A stretch of DNA of 64,000 bases, taken from the NCBI GenBank assembly GCA_027625915.1, contig JANTQA010000063.1:2480001-2544000 (forward strand), in the 5' to 3' direction. Below the pieces are notes generated by a model. That model was given only the letters and a program-made list of their open reading frames with translations. It did not search any database and was not told the DNA's origin. Source of the DNA: Anaeramoeba flamelloides. Its lineage: Eukaryota; Metamonada; Anaeramoebidae. Of the stretch, positions 45,610-57,375 are shown piece by piece (within the stretch, counting starts at the first letter, position 1; every line of letters begins with the position of its first letter). The position numbers and the translations under genes are program-made.

Positions 45610-48600
45610 ATGTTTTCTTTTCCTCTCAAAAAAACCGATCGAACCGATCTTTTTGGAGTATTAAAAAAGTACTTAAAAAAGAATTTTAAAGGTAACATTC
45701 AACAACATAAAGAAACACATTCCGTTTTGGTCTCGACCCTTTCAGAATCAATTCTAACATAACAAAAAACAAAACAAAAAACAAATAACAAACAACAAAT
45801 AACAAAAAACAAAAAACAAAAAACAAATGACAAACAACGAATAAAACTTTTCTTTTGAATTATTTTTTGAAATTCCATAGGCAAATTGAAAGAATATCAG
45901 AATGATATTCAAATCCTCCACGACTTAAGACAAGAAATGAGAAAGGTTGAAAATTATGTTTCGAACGAAGTGCTCTTAAAGTACTATGGTTACTTAATCA
46001 TCTTACGAACGAAATTCCCATTCAACAAAAATAACCCCCGAAGAGTCAAAATCAATTTTCGTTGGACCGACACCTTTTTGAAAAATAAAGTTGCTTGCGA
46101 CGAAATTTCATATGAGCAAGGAGCCGTTCTGTTTAATTTGGCATTATTAGAGCTTCAAAGGTCCACGAGCTTTAATGTTGAGACCGAAGAGGGCATCAAA
46201 AGCACAATAAACTCTTTAAAGTTGTCTGCTTCATATTTCAATCATATACGAGAAAAGATTTTAAAGGAACTGCTTCTCGCGCCTTCGAAAGACTTAAACT
46301 CTGCAACCTTGTCCATGCTCGAAAATTGGTTGCTTGCTCAGGCACAGGAATTGGTAGTTAAAAAGGTTATCAAAGATAATATGAAGGCTGCTTTGATTTC
46401 CAAATTAGCAATGGAAACAAGTTCAATGTATTCAAGATCATATTCTCTTTTCCAAAGCAGTCCAATTAATAATGCGCTTCCTAAGGTAATACTTGTTCTT
46501 TTTTTTAATTTTCCAAAAATATTTTTTTTTCTTCTTTTGTTCTTTGACTCTTTTCCTAATTTGGTTTCACCTCGTTTGCAGTTTCGTTTTGAAAATTCCA
46601 ATTATTTTTGATTTTTGTGCCTTTTGAATTTAAATATTAATCAGGTTTAATTTATGTAATTGTGTTTTTTCAAAATTACTATTTTATTTTTTTTTTTTCT
46701 CGTTTGATTCGATAATTGTTGTCTAGTTCAATAAACTTTTTTATTTCACCCCAACCCACAAGAAAGTAAATCAATTTAAATTATTATCAACAAGGTCACA
46801 AAGAATGTAAAATGAAAGAAATCTTGAGAATTAAGATTAATACAACATAGACACAGCCGTTTTAAAAAAGTTTAACTGCTATTGTTACAAAAAAGTTAGA
46901 CATGTTAAAAAAGAGGAACATTTTTTTTTTTGAAATTTTAAAAAAAATAAACAATCACAATTAATAAAAATGAAAAAATTCACCAATATTTTTTAAAGTT
47001 AATAAGAACTCAAATCTGGATGAAAGTCTTTTAAGGACTATCTTCATATTTTATGGTCTGTGAATATTACTTTTATGATTAACAAAATATTTATTGACTT
47101 TTAAGAATGTTGGCTTCATCGTTCTTGTGCAAATTTAAACTTGTGGTTTTTTTTTTCGAAAATTTTTGCTATTGGGAAAATCATTTCCACTATCCGAAAT
47201 TCAGAATTTTCACTGAAAAAGGTTTGAAAAACAAAAATTTTCGGTTGAGGTTCGATTTAAATCACTTAAAATCATCTATAAGTTTACTTTGATTGTATCA
47301 ATATACCTGGAAATAAATTGGATAGACCCAGACATAATATCAAAAAAAAAAAAAAAAAAAAAAAGATTTTAAATTAGCTTTGTTTTATTCGAAAATTCGT
47401 AAAAGTTTTTGACAAAGAAATGTTTTCATTCAAACTCCTTAAAATCCTAAAAATTTGTAATATTTTGACTTTCTTTCAATTGACTAATCTTTTAAATCAT
47501 TTTTAGAGGCCAAGATTTTGGATTTCAATCCCTAACAGAGCATAAGATATGAATAGACCTTAATAAGTATGGCATCTAACTTTGATTCTCTGAATTTCAA
47601 TTTCTTCAAAATTGTTCAAGTAAGATATTTACAAAAAAAGTGGTGCATTTTTTTTTTTTACATTTCATAAAAAATATCTTTTAAAAGTATGTCTATTCGT
47701 AAATTGGCAATATCAAATTAAGAGGAATTTTAATAATTATTGAATTCGAACTTATTAAATTTCAAAAAATATTCCCAAAAAATGAAAAAAATTTACACAC
47801 TTTTGTTGTGCAAAACAAGATAAGGCCAATTTCAATTAATAAAGAAAAAATAAAAAAATAGGCATTATGAGAAGGATCTACCAATTTTTTAAACAAATAA
47901 AATGTAGTTATAAGTTTTCCCTTATATCCAAAATTTTATCAAGATTATCGAGATTAAACCTCTTTTAAAAAAACAATATTTTGATGAAAAAAACAGAAAA
48001 TAATAACTCTCAATTTTAACACCTTTAAAAATACCTTATAAAATTGTGATCAGAAACTTTTATGTCTTTTATTAAAAGTAATACCTTACAAACAAACAAA
48101 TTAAATTATTACGAAGAATCAATTAATGATGAATTACAATTTTGGATATTTAAATCCAAATATGAGGATTGAGTTTAATTAAGATATTTTAAAAATATTT
48201 TTGCCCCACTCTTATGGAAATATCTTAAATTGTAATAAAAATCAAATACTTTATTTTTAATTATAAATAAAACACCATTTCAAAAATTGTAACTCGCCTG
48301 AAATAATAAATTGAAAAAAAAAAATATATTCTTTTTTGGTATTCAAGAACAATTAATTATTCAAACCTATTTATAATTCTCTTTTAAATTATTCTAAATA
48401 TATAAAAAGCAGTTATTTTCAAAATACACAAAAATAAAATCAAAAACCAAAAAAAAAGTTACTCACAATTTTTGAAATGAATATTTTGGATATTTTATTA
48501 ATGAACTACTATTGAAAAAATGTCAACGACAAGATTTTTTGATTAACAATATATATACTTTAAAAAACATACATATTCACAATTTTCAGGATTATTTATC

Positions 48601-51419
48601 TTGTTACAGGTCTTTTTTTTTTCAACATTACTTTTGGATTGAAAAAAAAGGATCAAAAAAAAAAAACAAAAAAACAGAAAAAGAAAATCAACCAAAAAAA
48701 AAATTAGTTTTTTTATTTCTCTCAACAAAAGATAATGAATTCCTTTAAAAAAAACAGAAAATAATAAGCCCAATTAAAATTTTTGTAAAAAAATATTCAA
48801 GCTTTTAGAGATGTTTTAAAAAAGTGTGATCAAAAAAGTTTTTAATAAATCCCTGAAAAAAGATGTATTGAAGTTTGTTAACTGTTTTATAGATACTATT
48901 TGAATACTTTTATAAAATGACTCTAATACTTGTGATTTAAATTGTTTTTAGGAAAAAAAACTTTTGTTCACATTTATCATCAAACTCAATTTTTATCATA
49001 GTGTGATAAATTTAATTTATTATTAGTGTTGGATCCTATTTTTTAAAAAACATTTTCCTTCAATTTGTCAATCGATATTTGTATTCAATTTATAATTTAT
49101 TTTAATGATTATACACAAACTTTTTATTTCTTGAATAATAAATAAAAAAAGATAAAACAAATTATTGAAAATTTTTAATCAGAAATTTAAATTGTCTAAA
49201 GATTACTATCAAAATTAATAATGAATTGAAAACAAATTTTGAAAATAATTTTCCAAATTTTGCTTTTCATTTTAATGATAAAAAAAAAAAAAAAAAAAAA
49301 CTTTATTAATTTCTAAAATTACCTAAAAATTAATAATAATAACAATATTTTATTTTTCTTTACAATTTCAAAATAATAATCCAATAATAATAATCCAAAA
49401 ATAATAAAACACAAAAAAAAATAATAAAAAAACAATTAAATTGTAACTATTCCCCACTTATAGAAATTTTCATCAACATTGATTTGTAAGCAATTATATT
49501 TCCACGCTTTGGCTCAAAAATATCAATCCATTGTAAGTTATTCAAAATCTAAATATGGGATTCAAGTTGGGCATTTACAATATGCATGTGAATTAATTGG
49601 GCAAACAAAAAACCATATGAAATTTTTACCAAATGGCTTTCTAATTAGTCTTAAAGAGTTTATTAATCAGATTTCAAAGGAATACAAGTCTGCTGATAAG
49701 GAAAACAATATATGTTATAGTGAATCTGTTCCACCAGTTAACTCTTTACCAAAGTTACAAAAGCATCAAATTGTCAAGCTTGTAGCATTGCCAAAATTTG
49801 AAGAATACATTGATGTCAAGATCTTTAGTGGACTTATACCACTTCAGGTTGTTGAAGGCTTGGAGAAATTCAAAGAAAAACTTGAAGCTGTCAAAGAAGA
49901 TCTTAAGCAGGCATGCGATGAAAAAAATGGAGCCATCCAAGAACTTTACGAAAGATTGGGATTACCTGGCTCCATTTATGCGCTTGAATCTGATGGTGCC
50001 TTGCCCGAAAACATTGTTAGCGGGTTGAAAATGGCTAAGGAAAACGGAGGCTTTGAGCAACTTTTGGAAATTCAAACCAATCTGACCGAAATGTACAAAG
50101 GGAGCCATTCGATGATCCAAGAAATTGTGCTTAAAGTTAAAGAAGAGGAAGATGAAGATCTGGAAATTAGCATGCAATATGGAGAACAGTGGAAGAGGGC
50201 AACATCTGGAGAATTGAATGGGAAGCTAAAAAAGCAATTATCTATTTATACACAAAAATTGAGACAAGCACAAAACGCTGATACAACAATTAAACAAGAG
50301 TTAGAAAGGAATTTTGAAAGCTTGCAATTGTTAGCATTAAGTGAAAAGCAATTAATTGGAAAGTTACCAATGGGAAGCAGCTCAATGAGCCAAGAAACAC
50401 AAAAATTAGTTGGCAAAATTAAAATAATTTTAAAGCAATTAGATCAATATATCGAAACAAGAAATGAAGCATTAGAAAAATTTTCCACAATTTCAGATGA
50501 AGATCGAAATCAAATGAGTTCCGAGCTTTTGAAAACTGGGTCGATTTCAGAATACGACAACATTATTGATAGCTATATTAATGAAAACTTTAAGGACATA
50601 ATTATGCAAACAAGATCGAGTCTCAATGATCAAGACGATGTTCTCCAAAATCTTGAATTTTTAAATCAAGATTTTGTTAGTTCAACAAAAGAAAGCAATG
50701 CCCTGAAAAAAAAAGAACAATTCCTCCAAAATCTTTCCAATGCTATTCAGACCCACGCGAGAATAGTTAAAAATGCAACAGATGGAATGAATTTCTATTC
50801 CTCTTTACAGGATAATTTATTAAGATTAAAACAGGATGTTGATGATTTTGTAATGGCTCGAAATTTGGAAAAGGAAGAAAGATTAGAATCATTAAAATCT
50901 CAAAATAACCAATCTGGTTATAATATTCCTAACCAAAACAACCAGATGAACCAGATGAACCAGATGAACCAAAACAACCAGATGAACCAGATGGGCCAAA
51001 TGAACCAAATGAACCAGATGGGCCAAATGAACCAAATGAACCAGATGAACCAAATGAACCAGATGAACCAAATGAAAAAAAAAAAAGATAAAAAAAAGAA
51101 AAAGAAAACGAAAACGAAAAACCAATTACCAAATATGAACCCACAGCAATTTAACATGGGCTACCAACAAAACCAAGGTAATAATCCCTATTTCCAAGGC
51201 GGTGGGAGAGGACAATTACCAATGCAAAATATGAACCAATTCCAAAACATGAACCAACAGCAATTTAACATGGGCTACCAACAAAACCAAGGTTATAATC
51301 CCTATTTCCAAGGTGGCGGGAGAGGACAATTCCTAATGCAAAATATGAATTTCCAACAAAATCAAATGCAATATAATCAAAATCCAAACATCAAAAAAAA
51401 AAAAAAAAATAAAAAATAA
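45610..51419 (+). CDS. ALIX / Bro1-domain ESCRT adaptor, three exons, 880 residues
   Basis: ALIX (PDCD6IP) binds ESCRT-III and drives membrane budding, repair and multivesicular-body sorting. Exons are 45610-45691, 45881-46485 and 49464-51419, GT...AG with matching phases; introns are 189 and 2978 nt. The total of 880 residues is close to human ALIX (868). The Bro1 domain covers about residues 1-350 (LKKTDRTDLFGVLKKYLK near the start, then KFPFNKNN, SYEQGAVLFNLALLEL, AQAQELVVKKVIKDNMKAA and, after the second intron, HLQYACELI). The V domain follows (about 350-700: LPGSIYALESDGALPENIVS, EQWKRATSGELNGKLKKQL, DDFVMARNLEKEERL). The usual Pro-rich tail is replaced by Asn-Gln-Met repeats (from about residue 719), a Lys run and two copies of a unit with QQFNMGYQQNQG and NPYFQGGGRGQ. 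The short first exon was placed by frame and by its ALIX-like sequence. Confidence 0.92.
47621..48227 (-). mobile_element. TIR element C, copy 2 (607 bp)
   Basis: Starts TAAGATATTTACAAAAAAAG and ends CTTATGGAAATATCTTA. The interior is in the opposite orientation to copy 1, although R6 lies on the same side in both. Confidence 0.73.
48260..48505 (+). repeat. Dispersed repeat R6, copy 3
   Basis: Uninterrupted copy: AAAACACCATTTCAAAAATT, TATTCAAGAACAATTAATTA, AAATTATTCTAAATATATAA and AATTTTTGAAATGAATAT in order. It shows the pre-insertion state of the site that is split at 22070. Confidence 0.68.
50936..51075 (+). repeat. ATGAACCA-type tandem repeat inside ALIX exon 3
   Basis: Nine-base units coding for Met-Asn-Gln, with a few Met-Gly-Gln variants, about 15 in number. 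This DNA satellite encodes the low-complexity tail of the ALIX protein and throws up spurious antisense frames. Confidence 0.9.
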
Positions 51420-52054
51420 TATATTTATATAATTTTATTTTATTTTATTTTATTTATATCAATTAAATTTGTTTATTTTAATAAAAATTAATTTTTATTT
51501 GTTTATTCTTTGATTGACAATTCTACAAGTTCATTTTTAAAATTAATACCTGAAATAATTATTAAAAAATTCATTATTTATTGTTTTTAATAATCTTGAA
51601 AAACATATTTTTTTTTTTATTATTTTTTCGAATTTTTTATACAACAAATAAAACTTTTAATAGCCAAAACATTTTCATTTTATTTTTGTAAATTTTAGGA
51701 AAGATATTTAATTAATTTTCTTTCGGATTTATTATTAAGGCTTACTGTTAAAAAAACATTTTAATTTTTAAAGAGATAATTTTGAAGTGAACTAAATTCA
51801 TAACTTCTAATTCAAAGATTTTATAGAAACAGTTATTAGAAGAGTTTCTTTAAAACTTGATTTGGTTTTCTAAAATAAGGTTGTCAGAAAGAGTCCTCAT
51901 AGACAAAAAAGAAAAAAATGAACAATTTTTTAAAAAATACTTAAATAAAGAGTAAAAAAATTGATAAGAAAACAGTAGAGTCATTAAGGGTTGGGTCATT
52001 ATGGCGAAATTTTTTTTTCTAAAATAGAAAAAATACTTTTTATATTTTTTTAGA

Positions 52055-52440
52055 GTGTCGAAAACCTATCAAAAATCAACTAACCTATGATGTATGATGA
52101 TCTCCAAAAATCAACAACTAAAGCTGAGGACATTTTTAGAAAAAAGCGCAAAAGAGTGACACTCAATTCCCAATTTGAATGGTTAGAATATATAATTTAG
52201 AAAACAACTATGTCAGTTCTGAAGTGTCTCTCTTTGGTTCTTTGTGAGATCTTGAAGATTTTTTTTTTCATTTTTCAAATGAGTTATTTGTATCTTAAGA
52301 ATATTACATAATCCTAACTTGGTCAAATTTAGAGGGTTATAAAATAACCACAAATCAGATTAAATCGAATTAAATTCATAACAAACTTCAAGAAAGCAAT
52401 TTGTTTTAAATTAAAGAAATTTACTCATTTGAAAATAGAA
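52055..52440 (+). repeat. Dispersed element D, copy 2
   Basis: The reverse-complement partner of 20805-21225. It contains the inverted pair AAGAGTGACACTCAATTCCC and AGTGTCTCTCTTTGG and the segment GATCTCCAAAAATCAACAA. It is non-coding. Confidence 0.7.
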
Positions 52441-53019
52441 AATGAGAAAAGATGAATTTTTTTTTAAATTTTGATTTTTTGAAATTGAAAACTCTTTAAA
52501 ACTTATTTTTATTCGTTGAATTTTTTGTCAAAGAGATCTAATTACATTGTTTTTTTGTCATTTAAATTTTTTCAACCAAAAGAAGGGCTATTTCACAATA
52601 ACCTTTTTAGTCTCAAATCATTTCTTGAGAATGGAGCAAATCCAACGGTAAAAATACTTGAACCTTTAAAAATTATCTTTTAAAATCATATTTTGGTTTA
52701 GTAAGCTTTGAAATAACTTGTATTACATTAACAAACTAAATTTAAAAATACAAAAATAAAAATATTGAAATATCTTAATTTTTAATTTAACAAGATGACA
52801 TATTATTTTCATAACTCATTGAAAAAGGAAATAATAAAAATCACAAAAACCTCAATCTTGAATCTCAAAATTAGATAGCTTTTATTATTTTATTTATAAC
52901 AAGTCAATTCACCCATTCCAGACTATTACTGGTTGGAAAATATTATGATAGGTTTATTTAAAATAATTTACTTTGAAATTATCTTAAACAGAAAGATTAC
53001 AGGTTTGAAAGTATATTGA

Positions 53020-53530
53020 TTTTCGTTAGGTTTTTTTGAGTTTTCTATTTATTTGTGAAGTGTTCTAGGTTTTTTTTTACTTTTTTAAATAAACAGAAAA
53101 TTTTAATAAATTTTCTGTTTATTTTAAAAAGTAAAAAAAACCTAACGAAAATCTATTGATTTCCAAATAAATAGAAAACCTCAAAAAAAACCTAGAACAT
53201 TTCACAAATAAACAGAAAACTCAAGAAAACGTAACGACACTTTTCCAGAATTCAAAAAAATAGAGAAAAATCGTTGATTTTACTCAATTCTTTTAAATTC
53301 TGGAAAATCTAACAGTAGTTTTAGTTAACTTTTCCAATAAAAAGAAAATTTCAAAAATTAAAAAAAAAACTACTGACACTTTTATTGATGTTTTCTGTTA
53401 TATTTAATAAAATCTATTAATATTACAAATAAAAAGAAAATAAAATTAAACCTAAAGGGTGCTTTTTCGGAATTCAAAGGAATATAGTAAAATCAAAGAT
53501 TTTACTCAATTCTTTTAAATTAAAAAAAAA
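53020..53530. repeat. Composite palindromic region with CGTTAGG and CCAGAATTC modules
   Basis: A near-perfect foldback, centred near 53105, joins TTCGTTAGGTTTTTTTGAG at the left to AACCTAACGAAAATC at the right. A second one, centred near 53277, joins TTTTCCAGAATTC to GAATTCTGGAAAA-like sequence. A third partial module begins at 53463. This is the clearest copy of the modules found at 22, 34 and 38-39 kb. Confidence 0.68.
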
Positions 53531-53712
53531 ACCCTACCACTGTAAGAGGAAATTAATTACCCCCCCTTCAAAAGTAAATAATAAAAAAAATATAAAAGGG
53601 ATTTATTTATTTCTCAATTTTTTTACAAATATTTTTTAAAAAAAACATTTTAAAAATCATAGGTGAATATTCCAAATTCAAAATAAAAAATATTGTCTGA
53701 TTTTCACTATTA

Positions 53713-56700
53713 TTATTTCTTTTTCTTTAATAATAGCTCATCTTTGTATAATGAATTTATCAACTTTTTCAAGTATGATCTCTTTTTTTCAGCATGTGGC
53801 GGTTTGAACCAATTTGGGTTATTAAATTCAAAATTTTGAGTTTTGAATTCGCTTTTGGAAGGTACATTTTGACAAAACTGTTCAACATATTCGAGAAGGA
53901 AAATGCCACAATCTGAAAAATTTCTTTGTTGAGGCACATCACAATTTATTTCTGCAATTTTAAACCCCTTGTTGGTCTTTATTTTTTCGTGTTCTAATTG
54001 TGTCTGGAAAAATTTTTGAATATCTTTATATAAGCCACGGTTTACCCCACTGTTAAGAGAATCAAATTTTAATATAATCGAATATTCATGTTGGTTCGGA
54101 TAACATATTATCACAAGGAACCAATGCGATGCTTTGTTTATTGGGATAACCCAGAAATCTTTCTTAAATAAATTAATTTTTTTTGTCCAACGATCTCTTT
54201 CTTCTTTGTTTATTAAAATTTCAGATAATTTTGTAATAAAAAAGGAATTAAAAAAATGAAATCTCTTTTTCTCTTCTTGTGAAAGAATTTCAATTTCAAT
54301 ATATTTGAGATAAAAATTTATGATTGAATCACTCAAAAATTGCAATTTATTGAGACTATCTAAATCAAACTTTGTTATAGTTACAATACCTTGCGTATCA
54401 GTATTATTTTTTGGATAAGTGTAGTTAAACCCTACTTTTTCCGAAGTGCTATTTTGTGGAGAATCATAAATTAATAATTGTTCGGGCTTTTTTTTTTTAT
54501 GATTTTTCTTATTTTGCTTTGATTTTTCTGAGAATTCAAATTCTAGATCATCATCATCATCATCATCATCATCATTTTTTATTTCAAAATTAGAATCAGA
54601 ATCAGAATCACTTAATAATTTTGAATCAAGACGAATATTTAAGGCATTTTCAAAATCTAGATTTGACTCTAAGTGTAAATCATTTTTTTTTTTAAAAGTT
54701 GCTGATTTTTTTTCTTTTTTCTTTTTTCGTTTTTTTTTTTTTATTTTTTTTGATCCATTTTCTTTTTGAATTTCAGTTTTTTTTGTTTTTTTCTTTTTCT
54801 TTTTCCTATTATTCTCCTTATTCTTTTTTTTTTTTTTTTTCGTTCTGCCTTTCCCTTTTTTTTCTAATTCCTTTCCTCTTTTTGTTTCTTTTTGATTGAT
54901 AGATTTTTGATTTTTATCATCATCTTTCTTCTTATTCTTGTCATCTTTTTCTTTTTCTTTTTCTTTTTCTTTTTTTTTCTCTTTTTTTTTTTTTTTTTCT
55001 TTCTCTTTTTCTTTTTCTTTCTCTTTCTCTTTCTCTTTCTCTTTTTCTTTTTCTTTTTTTTTCTCTTTTTTCTCTTTATCTTTCTCCTTTTCTTCTTTCC
55101 CTTTCTTTTTCTTTTTCTCTTTCTCTTTCTTTTTCTCTTTCTCTTTCTTTTTCTTTTTCTCTTTCTTTTTCTCTTTCTCCTTGTCTTTCTCTTTCTCTTT
55201 CCTTTCCTCTATTTGCATTTCTTTGTCTTTATTTATTATTGTTTTTCTTTTTCTTTTTCTTTTTCTTTCAGATTGGTTTTCTTTTTTATTTATTTGAAAC
55301 CCATTATTAATCGTATTATTTTTTTCATTTTGATATTTATTAACAGTTTTTTTAGATTTATTTTTGTTGTTTTTTTTTTTGGTATCAATTATAACAACCT
55401 CACCTTCTATTTCCTCTTCAATTATACTATTTGTATTTTTCTTTTCCTTTTGAATTTGGAGATTATGATTTTTGTTTTCAAATAAATTACTATTCATACT
55501 AATACCATTTTTTGCAATTCCATTTTTACCCTTACCATTTGATTTTTCAATCTTATCATTACTTATTTTGTTTCCATTCTCTTTGAAATTATCATTTACT
55601 ATTTCAATTTCTTTATCAATTTCAATTATCATGCCTTCATTATTTTGATTCTTGTTTATTCCAATTTTTGATCTTCTTTTTGTTTGGGAATTATTAAACT
55701 CGCTCGAATTTTTTAATTTCAATTCGAAACTTTTCTGATTATAATTATTATTTAAAAAGAGTATATTTTTCGAATTACCTATTTTTTTGTTCTTTCCATA
55801 AGTAATTGAATTGTTTTTTAAAATCTCCCTATTCCCCGAACCTATTTTTTCTTTTTCTTTTTCTTTCTGTTTTGTTTTCTTTATACTTTTTTTATTTTCC
55901 TTATTCTGTTTTCCTTGATGGTTTGTTTTCAAAGATGTTGAAAATTTAACAGGCCCCCAATTGTTGGTCTGTTCATTTTTAGCAATCATTAATGAAAAAT
56001 CATCTCTTAAATCATTCAAATTAATTTTTGATAAATTACAGTAATGCTGTAAATAAGTTTTGAGCTTTGAGAAATGCTTTTGATCAGAAAACCGAATCGT
56101 AAATTGGTAATGTTTGTGTGGTTCCTTTTCATCATATGGCGTCATTATATACAGATCTATTCGATCAGAATACAAACTAAGGGACTTGATATTTTCTAAA
56201 TCATTGCAATCTATTTTGTAGTCATCACTTACAGACCAGGAAATAGAATTTTTAGAAAATGTAACTTTAACATATCGTCGCTCGTTTGGCATTTGGCACT
56301 CTTCATTAATTTTAATTTGTGGGATTTTTAAGATGATTGAATTTTTGGTTGTGGATACTTTTTGAAGTGAAGGCTTTTTTATTACTTTTTCAATTTCTTT
56401 TGTTATCCTTTTTTCTCCATTCTCTTTTTCTTTTCCATTCTTTTTCTCTCTTTTTTTTTCTTTCTCTTTCTCTTTCTCTTTCATTTTCTTTTTCTCTTTC
56501 TCTTTCTTTTTTTTTTTTTTTATTTTTCTCTTGTTTTCTTTTTTATTATGATTTGTTTCCTGTATCTTATTAATTATTCGTTTTTTTTTTCGATCATTCA
56601 ATAGCTTGTCGAGAATTAGTGTGTTACTTGTTTTATTCATTTTTCTTTTCCTTTTCAAATTTTTATAATTGTTTACATTTTTTTCAAAAGAATCATAATC

Positions 56701-56799
56701 TAATGGTATTGAAAAATCATCGAAAGTTGAAGTATCAAGCAGTTTTGAACTTATTATCGATTTTTGTTGGTTCGATCTTTTGACACGTTTACCACTCAT
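53713..56799 (-). CDS. Ulp2/SENP6-7-type SUMO protease with PH-like domain, about 1028 residues
   Basis: This cysteine protease should remove SUMO from proteins or trim SUMO chains in the nucleus. Counting from the ATG at 56799, the C-terminal peptidase C48 domain has HFFNSFFITKL, His892 (KASHWFLVIICYP), Asp913 (LKFDSLNSG), oxyanion Gln958 and Cys964 (QQRNFSDCGIFLLEY), so the triad is complete. Near residues 175-260 is a PH-like domain of the ULP2 type (ISWSVSDDYKID, DRIDLYIMT, HYQFTIRFSD). Between them lies a huge Lys/Glu/Asn-rich linker with long KEKEKE runs from purine-rich DNA. The frame stays open upstream to TTG at 56877 with coding-like sequence but no ATG, so a short 5' exon may be missing from this model. 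Confidence 0.9.
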   Translation of the reverse strand: MSGKRVKRSNQQKSIISSKLLDTSTFDDFSIPLDYDSFEKNVNNYKNLKRKRKMNKTSNTLILDKLLNDRKKKRIINKIQETNHNKKENKRKIKKKKKKEKEKKKMKEKEKEKEKKREKKNGKEKENGEKRITKEIEKVIKKPSLQKVSTTKNSIILKIPQIKINEECQMPNERRYVKVTFSKNSISWSVSDDYKIDCNDLENIKSLSLYSDRIDLYIMTPYDEKEPHKHYQFTIRFSDQKHFSKLKTYLQHYCNLSKINLNDLRDDFSLMIAKNEQTNNWGPVKFSTSLKTNHQGKQNKENKKSIKKTKQKEKEKEKIGSGNREILKNNSITYGKNKKIGNSKNILFLNNNYNQKSFELKLKNSSEFNNSQTKRRSKIGINKNQNNEGMIIEIDKEIEIVNDNFKENGNKISNDKIEKSNGKGKNGIAKNGISMNSNLFENKNHNLQIQKEKKNTNSIIEEEIEGEVVIIDTKKKNNKNKSKKTVNKYQNEKNNTINNGFQINKKENQSERKRKRKRKTIINKDKEMQIEERKEKEKDKEKEKKKEKKKKKEKEKKKEKEKKKKKGKEEKEKDKEKKEKKKEKEKEKEKEKEKEKEKEKEKKKKKEKKKEKEKEKEKDDKNKKKDDDKNQKSINQKETKRGKELEKKGKGRTKKKKKKNKENNRKKKKKKTKKTEIQKENGSKKIKKKKRKKKKEKKSATFKKKNDLHLESNLDFENALNIRLDSKLLSDSDSDSNFEIKNDDDDDDDDDLEFEFSEKSKQNKKNHKKKKPEQLLIYDSPQNSTSEKVGFNYTYPKNNTDTQGIVTITKFDLDSLNKLQFLSDSIINFYLKYIEIEILSQEEKKRFHFFNSFFITKLSEILINKEERDRWTKKINLFKKDFWVIPINKASHWFLVIICYPNQHEYSIILKFDSLNSGVNRGLYKDIQKFFQTQLEHEKIKTNKGFKIAEINCDVPQQRNFSDCGIFLLEYVEQFCQNVPSKSEFKTQNFEFNNPNWFKPPHAEKKRSYLKKLINSLYKDELLLKKKK
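54938..55200. repeat. Long CTTTTT/CTCTTT pyrimidine tract inside the SUMO protease gene
   Basis: About 260 nearly pure pyrimidines on the plus strand, coding on the minus strand for Lys/Glu repeats. It also produces long Phe/Ser-rich plus-strand frames that are not genes. Confidence 0.9.
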
Positions 56800-57375
56800 T
56801 AGTTTGGAAAACTCTTTCGGTGATTCTTTTGTTTTGGTTTTTTTGTAGTTTTTTTTTTTGGGATCAAAGCGTAACAAAGTTAGAAAAAATGAAGCGAATT
56901 TTTGTGAAAAATATTCTACCCTTTTGTATTGTTATTATTTTTTAAAAATGTTATTCTTACTCAAAAAATAGTCAAAGTGTTTGTTTTAAAAACCTAATTG
57001 TTTTACAAGATATAAATTGTCAAATTTGCAAAAAGCCATATCAAATCACAAGAGAGCAAATTTAAGAGATGAGTTAAATATACTTTTCATTTCACAACTG
57101 TTTTCCTTCGAGTAATTCTTCCAAGATGAGTACAAAATTAAAATCTTTAAAAGTTTTTCAAAATTGAAGACTTCAAGACAACACGATTTTTGATTGGGTA
57201 CATTAATAGAACCTGAATAATCAAAAGTAAGATCAATTAATAACTGAAAAAAATAAATGATTCAATACTAAACGGAGAACAAAACACAAGAAAAAAAGTT
57301 TTTGAATAATTTCTTTTGAAAAAGGTTTTTCTTTTGATTGATCTATTATTTAAAATTTCTTGAAAAATTACATTA

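Larger units (their letters stand above)
46486..49463 (+). other. 3-kb second intron of the ALIX gene
   Basis: It contains element C copy 2 (47621-48227), repeat R6 copy 3 (48260-48505) and a poly-A run at 47342-47364. Small frames at 47107 and 48512 are unassigned and biased. The acceptor is CCACTTATAG. The donor GTAATA follows the codon for Lys of the NALPK motif. Confidence 0.75.
51420..53712. other. Spacer between ALIX and the SUMO protease (convergent)
   Basis: It holds element D copy 2 (52055-52440) and a composite palindromic region (53020-53530), followed by a C7 run at 53560-53566. The rest is plain AT-rich sequence. No gene was seen. Confidence 0.6.

Noticed and set aside
50892-51157. 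Three overlapping minus-strand frames (Ile-Trp, His-Leu, Ser-Gly repeats)
   Set aside because: They are shadows of the Met-Asn-Gln satellite in ALIX exon 3.
54692-55485. Long Phe/Ser/Leu-rich plus-strand frames
   Set aside because: They are the antisense of the Lys/Glu-coding pyrimidine tract of the SUMO protease gene.
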